Assembly: GCA_947304085.1 (NCBI GenBank)
Contig: CAMZAC010000042.1
Location: forward strand, 1-6,197
Length of the DNA stretch: 6,197 bases
From: an uncultured Alphaproteobacteria bacterium
GTDB taxonomy: Bacteria; Pseudomonadota; Alphaproteobacteria; Rs-D84
Direction of reading: 5' to 3'
Both the position numbers and the translations under genes were made by a program. The notes under the pieces are model-generated. The model ran no database searches. It saw only the letters and a list, made by a program, of their open reading frames with translations, and was not told the DNA's origin. This document shows, piece after piece, positions 1 to 4,752 of the stretch; within the stretch, counting starts at the first letter, position 1; each line of letters opens with the position of its first letter.

Positions 1-1
1 T

Positions 2-2020
2 TGTCGTATGGTATGTATGTCACGTCTGTTGACACGGTATATACAAGCCACTGGAGATACAGGTGTAGAATTAGTATTGAACGAATTGATTGGTAATAAT
101 GAAGAATTCAGAACAAAATATTATGATGATGCGAAATTGATTATAACATCTTTATATAATAATTGCAGTGAAGAAAAAAATCTGCTGTTATCAGGCATGT
201 TATCCGCATCTAAAAATAATGCGGCGGCTAGTTTAGAACCACCACTACAACAAATAGGTCGTGCGTTGAAAACGTTTTTTCAAGCAAAAGGTGATGCGTT
301 TATTAATTTTGGTCAAATGTTATCTTATCTTAATGAATTGCCACAAGAAATCAGAGATGAATTGGCGGGCTTACGTGATAAAGCCGGTGTTCCAAGTCGT
401 TCCGCCATTTTTGATTTAATCAAAGATACTTTACCAAAAGAACATTTGGATAAAATTTCCAGGGTTGAAGAAGTTTTAGGTGCAGGTTCTTTATATGTGA
501 CCGCAAAGGTAATATATGATGGTAAACCACGTGTATTAGCTTTTATGCGCAGAGGAACAATCGGCAGAACCAAAATGAATCTTGATCTGATAGTTAATTC
601 AGTTAATGATATTGCAAAAGCAAATCCAAAATTTGAAATATTGAAAAATATTGTTGAAAAAGCGGCTGAATCTTGTGCAACTGAAATTGATATAAACAAA
701 GATTATGAAAAATTTAAGGATGCATACAATACTTACAAACATTTTAAAATAAAACTCAATGGCAAAGATGTTTATAATGCAGATGCTGCAAAATGGGTTG
801 CTTATGGTCAATATGAAAAATCTGATGAACAACATCCAGAAGTTTTTGCATGGAAAATTATGGAATTAGCACCTGGAACGTCATTAATTGATATGAAACC
901 AGAAGATTTAGATAAAGAACAAGCAAAGAATCTGTTGCAACAAAAACATGATTTTGCCAAAGCTTATCTTACACATGAATTATGTCAATTGGTGTCTGGA
1001 CAACGTTCTGATACCGACAGACACCAGGGACAACAGAATTTTAGTTATAATCCAGATTTTCAAGAATTTCTTATCAGTATTTTTGATACTGGTGCAAGAT
1101 TAAATGAAGCTCCAAATAATAACGAAAAAGAAATGTTTGGTCATTTCTTGGTAGAATTGATTTTTGGTGTTATAGAAGATGCAAAACATTATAAAAAAAC
1201 GAAATTGGCCGAAAGTTTAAATGTGGCGATATCAAAATCAAAAAAAAAAGAAACAGAAAACGTAGGTGCTTCTTATATAGAAAATGTTCGTCGTGCTTTG
1301 TTAACATTATCAGACATAATTGAATATCAAAAACCATATACAGATCAAGATGGTATTATGCAACCTGGTGAAAGTTTAACCAAAGAAGATTTATCAGATG
1401 TTGTTATAGCTGTTATGAAATCGGGTATCATGGATAAGCACGTTAAATCTGGTTTCAAAAATAGATTGATTGATAATACAATTAATGTGTTTATGGATAA
1501 GTTTAAGCATACAACAAATAAAGCTATCAAAGTGTTTATGTCCAAAATTAAACAATCCAAAATTGATGATTTAGATGATAATCCAACTATCACACTACAA
1601 GATGTTATCAAAGCTTGTAAAACCGCAAAAGATATTTGGGATAAATTTACAAATAAAAGCAAAGACAACATCATTATAGAATATGTCAAAGATATACAAG
1701 ACTTGGAAGAGTTGGCAATAAGCTTAAAATCAGAAAATGAATTAAATATACAAAAATCAGAAACAGAAACACTTGTTGGGGGCGTTAATGCAAACTTGGT
1801 AAGTACAGCTGTTATAAAAGACCACGGTAAAGAATCTGCATCAGTTAAAAAAACTATAAATTCTGATAACGGTTCTGTGGCCCAAAAATCCAAAATTGCA
1901 AGTTTTAATAGGGGCATTAGTAAAATGCAGTTAATAATAAATGCAACCAAAAAGATTATGGAAAAAATCAAAGAACAACAATCAAATTCTGGACTAGTAG
2001 GTGGTCACGAAAACATATAA
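2..2020 (+). CDS. ABC1/UbiB-like atypical kinase-fold protein, 5'-partial, with long C-terminal extension
   Basis: The frame is open to the left window edge, and neither ATG 8 nor ATG 17 has a Shine-Dalgarno sequence, so the gene probably starts upstream. Residue numbers count from ATG 8. Landmarks of the ABC1/ADCK/UbiB family appear in order: FINFGQMLS (98-106, family FIKLGQxLS), a degenerate Ala-rich-loop region (157-168), DGKPRVLAFMRRG (171-183, family GKxVAVKVxRPG), EID (226-228, the family ExD motif), hinge-like MELAPGTSL (285-293), TDRHQGQQNF (336-345, family ADxHPGN) and FDTG (359-362, metal-binding DFG-like). The KxGQ lysine is Asn100, and the VAVK lysine aligns with Ala178, so phosphotransfer is doubtful. 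Residues about 400-670 are hydrophilic, Lys/Asn-rich and predicted helical; the two C-terminal membrane helices of true UbiB are absent. UbiB proteins act in ubiquinone biosynthesis and lipid homeostasis, but this is not an ordinary UbiB. It could be a pseudokinase or a divergent kinase with an unknown target. The fold call is fairly firm, the function unknown. Confidence 0.7.
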   Translation, partial: CRMVCMSRLLTRYIQATGDTGVELVLNELIGNNEEFRTKYYDDAKLIITSLYNNCSEEKNLLLSGMLSASKNNAAASLEPPLQQIGRALKTFFQAKGDAFINFGQMLSYLNELPQEIRDELAGLRDKAGVPSRSAIFDLIKDTLPKEHLDKISRVEEVLGAGSLYVTAKVIYDGKPRVLAFMRRGTIGRTKMNLDLIVNSVNDIAKANPKFEILKNIVEKAAESCATEIDINKDYEKFKDAYNTYKHFKIKLNGKDVYNADAAKWVAYGQYEKSDEQHPEVFAWKIMELAPGTSLIDMKPEDLDKEQAKNLLQQKHDFAKAYLTHELCQLVSGQRSDTDRHQGQQNFSYNPDFQEFLISIFDTGARLNEAPNNNEKEMFGHFLVELIFGVIEDAKHYKKTKLAESLNVAISKSKKKETENVGASYIENVRRALLTLSDIIEYQKPYTDQDGIMQPGESLTKEDLSDVVIAVMKSGIMDKHVKSGFKNRLIDNTINVFMDKFKHTTNKAIKVFMSKIKQSKIDDLDDNPTITLQDVIKACKTAKDIWDKFTNKSKDNIIIEYVKDIQDLEELAISLKSENELNIQKSETETLVGGVNANLVSTAVIKDHGKESASVKKTINSDNGSVAQKSKIASFNRGISKMQLIINATKKIMEKIKEQQSNSGLVGGHENI

Positions 2021-2021
2021 A

Positions 2022-2045
2022 TGGGTTAGATTGTTGTCTAACCCA
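2022..2045. terminator. Hairpin after the UbiB-like gene, possible weak bidirectional terminator
   Basis: A perfect 9-bp inverted repeat, TGGGTTAGA / TCTAACCCA, with a six-base loop begins two bases after the TAA of the UbiB-like gene. On the + strand the nearest T-run (2055-2060) is about nine bases beyond the stem, so termination here may be weak. On the - strand the stem is followed by TTTATATGTTTT, a looser U-rich tract. It may act in tandem with the better hairpin at 2094-2114, or serve as a 3'-end stabiliser. Confidence 0.5.
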
Positions 2046-2093
2046 GAAAGTTCGTTTTTTGTGGCTAATTCCACAATCATCGTCAACGACAAA

Positions 2094-2118
2094 AAAACGC
2101 CAAAACGGCGTTTTATTT
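2094..2118. terminator. Bidirectional rho-independent terminator between convergent units
   Basis: The core stem CGCC (2098-2101) / GGCG (2107-2110) has a five-base loop and is extended by AAAA/TTTT pairs to 2094 and 2114. Reading +, it is followed by TTTTATTTTT; reading -, by seven T. It lies eight bases past the 3' CCA end of tRNA-Ser and 74 bases past the UbiB-like stop, so it can end both converging transcripts. Confidence 0.8.
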
Positions 2119-2121
2119 TTG

Positions 2122-2212
2122 TGGCGGAGATGAAGGGATTCGAACCCTTGATACCCTTGCGAGTATACCACATTTCCAATGTGGCGCACTAGACCAACTA
2201 TGCGACATCTCC
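2122..2212 (-). tRNA. tRNA-Ser (anticodon GGA), CCA encoded
   Basis: Read on the - strand, the acceptor stem is GGAGATG/CATCTCC with discriminator G and a genomic CCA (2122-2124). The D arm is closed by GCA/TGC and contains GTTGGT. The anticodon arm is CCACA-TTGGAAA-TGTGG, giving anticodon GGA, which reads UCC and UCU serine codons. The long variable arm ATACTC-GCAA-GGGTAT is the class II feature expected of tRNA-Ser. The T arm is AAGGG-TTCGAAT-CCCTT. The length is 88 nt plus CCA. The gene starts 19 bases after the rpoZ stop codon on the same strand, with no obvious separate terminator or promoter in the gap, so it is probably released from an rpoZ-tRNA transcript by RNase P and 3' processing. 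Confidence 0.97.
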
Positions 2213-2231
2213 AAATTTTGTATTTTGTTGA

Positions 2232-2615
2232 TTATTCTTCGTCTTCTGATTCATCTGGTGTGTCATCACCTGCATCAGCTACGCCATCATGAGAATCTTC
2301 AACCAATGCATTTTCTAATTCTGCATCAATCTCACGCAATAATGGATCTTCGCTTGCAATTTCCAAAGAGTTTTCAGCATCTGCTATAACAGGTGTGTCT
2401 TTGTAAGACTGTATAAATTCATGACGAACATTATCAATATCTAACTTACCACTGCCGATTTCACGCAATGCAACAACGGTCAATTTATCGTGTCCTTTTT
2501 CAACTACAGGTTCTGCGCCACCATTCAAATCCCGAACGCGCTGAGAAGCCAGCATCCCAAGTTCATAACGGCTTTCCACAAATGGTAAAGTATCAGTATT
2601 TGTCACACGTGCCAT
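2232..2615 (-). CDS. rpoZ: DNA-directed RNA polymerase subunit omega
   Basis: The 127-residue product is the omega subunit, which binds and stabilises the beta' subunit during RNA polymerase assembly. It opens with MARVTNTDTL and has the conserved helix SRYELGMLASQRVRDLNGG (15-33, family RFELVLLAxxRARQLxxG), followed by DKLTVVALREI (43-53, family DKNPVVALREI) and a helix ending in EFIQSY. Residues about 98-127 form a strongly acidic tail rich in Asp and Glu, a length and style seen in alphaproteobacterial omegas. The start at 2615 is preferred over an in-frame ATG at 2648. It gives the family MARV N-terminus, and on the - strand it has AAAGGA six bases upstream, whereas the 11 extra residues from 2648 resemble nothing in the family. 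The gene diverges from mtaB and is followed at 19 bases by tRNA-Ser. No spoT/relA neighbour is visible in the window. Confidence 0.93.
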   Translation of the reverse strand: MARVTNTDTLPFVESRYELGMLASQRVRDLNGGAEPVVEKGHDKLTVVALREIGSGKLDIDNVRHEFIQSYKDTPVIADAENSLEIASEDPLLREIDAELENALVEDSHDGVADAGDDTPDESEDEE

Positions 2616-2628
2616 GTTAAATCCTTTG

Positions 2629-2656
2629 TTGAAATCATTTTTATTCACGATATAAT
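2629..2656 (+). promoter_or_regulatory. Sigma70-type promoter for mtaB
   Basis: TTGAAA (2629-2634) and a perfect TATAAT (2651-2656) are separated by 16 bases, predicting a start near 2663, about 33 bases before the mtaB ATG. The -35 box lies inside the 5' leader of the divergent rpoZ gene, so the two units share this short region. Confidence 0.65.
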
Positions 2657-2680
2657 GCCTTATGAACAGTAAAAAATCAA
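2652..2680 (-). promoter_or_regulatory. Candidate rpoZ promoter overlapping the mtaB promoter
   Basis: On the - strand TTGATT (2675-2680) is followed after 17 bases by CATTAT (2652-2657), a four-of-six match to the -10 consensus. Its -10 element occupies the same base pairs as the mtaB TATAAT on the opposite strand. A shifted -10, TATATC, is also possible but has a 20-base spacer. Position upstream of rpoZ supports it; the motif itself is only moderate. Confidence 0.35.
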
Positions 2681-2695
2681 GCAGAAAATATAAAA

Positions 2696-3592
2696 ATGAA
2701 CATAAAAATATTATCTTTTGGTTGCAGATTAAATGCCTTGGAGTGCGAAAAAATAACTAAAATGCTAAGCGGTGTCATAAATACAGCGATTTTGGTTAAT
2801 ACTTGCGCTGTCACAGGCGAAGCAGAACGGCAATCTGCCCAAACGGTACGTAAGTTATCGCGCGAAAACCCAAATGTAATGATTTTTGTGACAGGTTGCG
2901 GTGCAACCCGTAATCCAAAACTGTTTGCAAAAATACCGCACGTTTTTGTTATAGATAATCAAAACAAAATGAATTTAGCCTCTTATGTCAATGCAATAAA
3001 ACGGGCAGGGGATGAGATTTGCAACCCTAAAATAGAATTTTTTAAAAATACGGATGGCAGATTATCTAAACAATTTATCCAGGTGCAAAACGGCTGTGAT
3101 CATGATTGTACATATTGCGTGACGCGTTTGTTGCGTGGCAAGTCAGTGTCTTTTTCATACGATGAAATTTTGAGCGATGCAAAAAATGCGGTTGCAAACG
3201 GCTTTTATGAAGTTGTTTTAACAGGCGTAGATACAGCAAGTTTTGTGCTGATGCAAAATAATAAACCGTTTTTATTGGCTGATTTGTGTGAAAAACTATT
3301 AAACGATGTTCCAGAAATCAAACATTTACGTCTGTCTTCTATTGATCCTGCATCGCCAGAGGTTGCAAAAATCATAGGTTTGATGAAGCGTGAGCCACGA
3401 TTTATGCCACATTTGCATTTATCTATGCAATCTGGATCGGATAGTATATTAAAATCTATGCATCGTCGTCATAATACAGAAATGTTGCGTAATCTTGTAA
3501 AATTAGCAGATAATAAAATTTCGTTTAGTGCGGATATAATTTGCGGTTTTCCGGGTGAAACAGAAGACTTGTTAAATGAAACATGTAATTAA
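2696..3592 (+). CDS. mtaB: MtaB N-terminal part: MTTase and radical SAM domains
   Basis: These 298 residues hold the N-terminal methylthiotransferase domain and nearly all of the radical SAM barrel. The three cysteines expected to bind the auxiliary iron-sulfur cluster are Cys10 in FGCRLN, Cys37 in NTCAVT and Cys68 in TGCGA. The radical SAM CxxxCxxC motif is Cys134, Cys138, Cys141 in NGCDHDCTYC, which binds the SAM-cleaving 4Fe-4S cluster. LRLSSIDP, MPHLHLSMQSGSD and ADIICGFPGET are the usual later barrel motifs. The start at 2696 gives the family's short MNIKILSFGCRLN opening, but it lacks a clear Shine-Dalgarno sequence. Ending at codon 298 removes the last barrel segment and the TRAM domain, so this product alone is unlikely to modify tRNA normally. 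Confidence 0.85.
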   Translation: MNIKILSFGCRLNALECEKITKMLSGVINTAILVNTCAVTGEAERQSAQTVRKLSRENPNVMIFVTGCGATRNPKLFAKIPHVFVIDNQNKMNLASYVNAIKRAGDEICNPKIEFFKNTDGRLSKQFIQVQNGCDHDCTYCVTRLLRGKSVSFSYDEILSDAKNAVANGFYEVVLTGVDTASFVLMQNNKPFLLADLCEKLLNDVPEIKHLRLSSIDPASPEVAKIIGLMKREPRFMPHLHLSMQSGSDSILKSMHRRHNTEMLRNLVKLADNKISFSADIICGFPGETEDLLNETCN

Positions 3593-3610
3593 ATAAGCGA
3601 TAGGTGTTTA

Positions 3611-3922
3611 ATGCACGAGCATGCTTATACGTTTTCGCTACGTCCAGATACTGTCGCAGCAACATTACCAAATCAAATCAGTCGAGCAATATCTAAAAAA
3701 CGTGTAAAAATAATAACTGATATTGCAAAGACCAACAGAGCTGAATTTATGCAACATCAAATTGGCAAAACCGTTTCTGTGTTGATAGAAGAAAACAATA
3801 TTGGCAGAACACCAGATGACATAGATGTCAAAGTAAATGGTCCAATGATTCCAAATAAAACAATATGCAATATTAAATTGATTGGGATGCAAGACGGTGT
3901 GTTTGTTGGTACAAAGGAATAA
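3611..3922 (+). CDS. mtaB: MtaB C-terminal part: end of radical SAM barrel and TRAM domain
   Basis: These 103 residues continue the same frame as the preceding MtaB fragment. HEHAYTFSLRPDTVAA (2-17) corresponds to the family HLHVFPYSxRPGTxA strand. It is followed by a basic helix and, at about 50-101, a TRAM-like RNA-binding domain (GKTVSVLIEENNIG to GMQDGVFVG). ATG 3611 is preceded by AGGTG at 3602-3606 with a four-base gap, a usable though short-spaced ribosome site, so ribosomes terminating 18 bases upstream could reinitiate here. The fragment has no catalytic cysteine motif and would depend on the N-terminal half. More conservatively, it is simply the 3' part of a broken gene. Confidence 0.75.
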   Translation: MHEHAYTFSLRPDTVAATLPNQISRAISKKRVKIITDIAKTNRAEFMQHQIGKTVSVLIEENNIGRTPDDIDVKVNGPMIPNKTICNIKLIGMQDGVFVGTKE

Positions 3923-3924
3923 AA

Positions 3925-4512
3925 ATGATAGAAAAGACAAAAAAGTCTTTGTCCAAAATGGTACAAGACAAGAATATGCTTGTTGTGAATATTTTGTTGT
4001 TATATATGGGACTTATTATGTTGGGCGTGTTTTATGATTCGTATGGTCATAATGCAGACGAACTACCACCGAAAGCAATAAAAAAACACATAGCAATCTC
4101 AGAAACCACAGGTGAAAATTTGGGTACAGTAATAGCCGTAGCCAAAGAACAAGACGGGCATTGTGAGTATCGTGCGTGTAACGGTACAATATGTGATTGG
4201 TACGACAACAGCAACCAAGAATGTGATAATATGAACAAAGGCGATTGGACTGCTATATATGAAAATACAACATACAAAGGTATTTCGTTGTGCAGCGAAA
4301 CAAAAGGTGAGTTTGCAAAGGCTGGTAACCCAAGTCAGAAAAAAGGTGCACATTGTTGGTGCAAAACCGGCAAGCATTGGGTGCATCATTTGTTTTTAAA
4401 TACCGCGTCTTATTGTTCGGATAATGGTTGTGCTGGAAATTGTGCACATGGTGCTTTATATTCCCCCGTATTTCGTTCGGCTTTAAATTCCAGGATACAA
4501 AAAATAAAATAA
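3925..4512 (+). CDS. Small membrane-anchored cysteine-rich protein, unknown function
   Basis: I do not recognise a named family. The 195-residue product has a basic N-terminus (KTKKSLSKMVQDK), one hydrophobic helix at about 18-36 and a polar remainder, consistent with a signal anchor with N-in, C-out topology. The outer part has ten cysteines (80, 85, 90, 100, 123, 144, 146, 164, 169, 173), an even number compatible with disulfides. It includes a CWCK element (144-147) and a C-x4-C-x3-C cluster near the end (SYCSDNGCAGNCAHGAL, 162-178). There are no cysteines in the cytoplasmic or membrane part, which fits an oxidised extracytoplasmic domain. AAAGGA at 3913-3918, six bases before the ATG, is a good ribosome site. 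The start is two bases past the mtaB stop, so the two are one operon ending at the terminator 4519-4553. Its position gives no clear functional link to tRNA modification. Confidence 0.85.
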   Translation: MIEKTKKSLSKMVQDKNMLVVNILLLYMGLIMLGVFYDSYGHNADELPPKAIKKHIAISETTGENLGTVIAVAKEQDGHCEYRACNGTICDWYDNSNQECDNMNKGDWTAIYENTTYKGISLCSETKGEFAKAGNPSQKKGAHCWCKTGKHWVHHLFLNTASYCSDNGCAGNCAHGALYSPVFRSALNSRIQKIK

Positions 4513-4518
4513 GCATCA

Positions 4519-4553
4519 GATTGGTTAAAAAGTAAAACCGAATCGTTTTTTTT
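4519..4553 (+). terminator. Rho-independent terminator of the mtaB operon
   Basis: The stem GATTGGTT (4519-4526) / AACCGAATC (4536-4544) contains one bulged G at 4540 and is followed by a run of eight T at 4546-4553. It lies seven bases after the stop of the cysteine-rich membrane protein. Confidence 0.8.
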
Positions 4554-4568
4554 GTACAAAATAACCAA

Positions 4569-4601
4569 ATACAGTGACAAATTTGTAAACACACACTGTA
4601 T
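4569..4601. promoter_or_regulatory. Nested palindrome, candidate operator
   Basis: An 8-bp perfect inverted repeat, ATACAGTG (4569-4576) / CACTGTAT (4594-4601), encloses a second perfect 10-bp palindrome, ACAAATTTGT (4577-4586), directly abutting its left arm. No T-run follows, so it is not a simple terminator. It lies about 70 bases upstream of the -35 of the lipoprotein promoter. A dimeric regulator site is an inference; no specific regulator family is recognised. Confidence 0.35.
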
Positions 4602-4668
4602 AACATATTGAAATTACGCAAAAATTTATATAATATAAATGTTTGTGTGAAAAAATACTTAAATTGTC

Positions 4669-4698
4669 TTGACATTTTTTTTTTTGTGCAACTATGTT
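4669..4698 (+). promoter_or_regulatory. Promoter of the cysteine-rich lipoprotein gene with T11 spacer
   Basis: A perfect TTGACA -35 (4669-4674) is followed by TATGTT (4693-4698, four of six -10 matches) with an 18-base spacer. The first 11 spacer bases are an uninterrupted T-tract (4675-4685). The predicted start is near 4705, giving a leader of about 48 bases. That leader begins with a GGGG-AAAA-CCCC hairpin (4708-4719) and ends with the ribosome site AAAGGA (4741-4746). Confidence 0.6.
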
Positions 4699-4752
4699 TG
4701 TGGCAACGGGGAAAACCCCAAAAAACAAAACCACAAACCAAAAGGATAAAAA

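Larger units (their letters stand above)
2696..3922 (+). pseudogene. mtaB: tRNA t6A37 C2-methylthiotransferase MtaB gene interrupted by an in-frame TAA
   Basis: MtaB is a radical-SAM methylthiotransferase that converts t6A to ms2t6A at position 37 of ANN-decoding tRNAs. Here the reading frame is intact over about 408 codons, a normal length for the family, except for one TAA at 3590-3592 (codon 299). No frameshift is needed: the 18 bases between the stop and the next in-frame ATG at 3611 are open. Around the stop the sequence reads GFPGETEDLLNETCN, stop, ISDRCLMHEHAYTFSLRPDT. This aligns without gaps to the family pattern GFPGET...ET-18 residues-FPYSxRPGT, with the stop at a position that is usually hydrophobic. 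A change of TTA (Leu) to TAA at 3591 would explain it. All other motifs are preserved, which points to a very recent mutation, a sequencing error, or two co-translated halves. It is the first gene after the promoter at 2629-2656. Confidence 0.85.

Noticed and set aside
1345..1971. 208-codon open frame on the - strand inside the UbiB-like gene
   Set aside because: It is the antisense shadow of a Lys/Asp/Asn-rich coding region, which gives a Leu/Ile/Ser-rich product by complementarity; no ribosome site or family match.
1968..2192. Short frames on both strands across the tRNA-Ser region
   Set aside because: They translate the tRNA and terminator sequence; the tRNA call is structurally complete and excludes coding here.
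2662..2760. Small + strand frame (about 32 codons) starting at ATG 2662, overlapping the mtaB start out of frame
   Set aside because: It has no Shine-Dalgarno sequence, a Lys/Asn-rich chance-like product, and sits at the predicted transcription start.
3560..3620. Frameshift as the cause of the mtaB interruption
   Set aside because: Both halves are in the same frame, and the residue spacing matches the family exactly, so a substitution creating TAA is sufficient.
4569..4601. Chromosome-dimer resolution (dif-like) site
   Set aside because: The nested palindrome does not show the 11-6-11 arm layout or the conserved XerC/XerD arm bases.
4253..4741. 162-codon open frame on the - strand over the end of the cysteine-rich membrane gene and its intergenic region
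   Set aside because: It runs across the + strand terminator and promoter, has a composition typical of AT-rich noncoding DNA, and lacks recognisable motifs.
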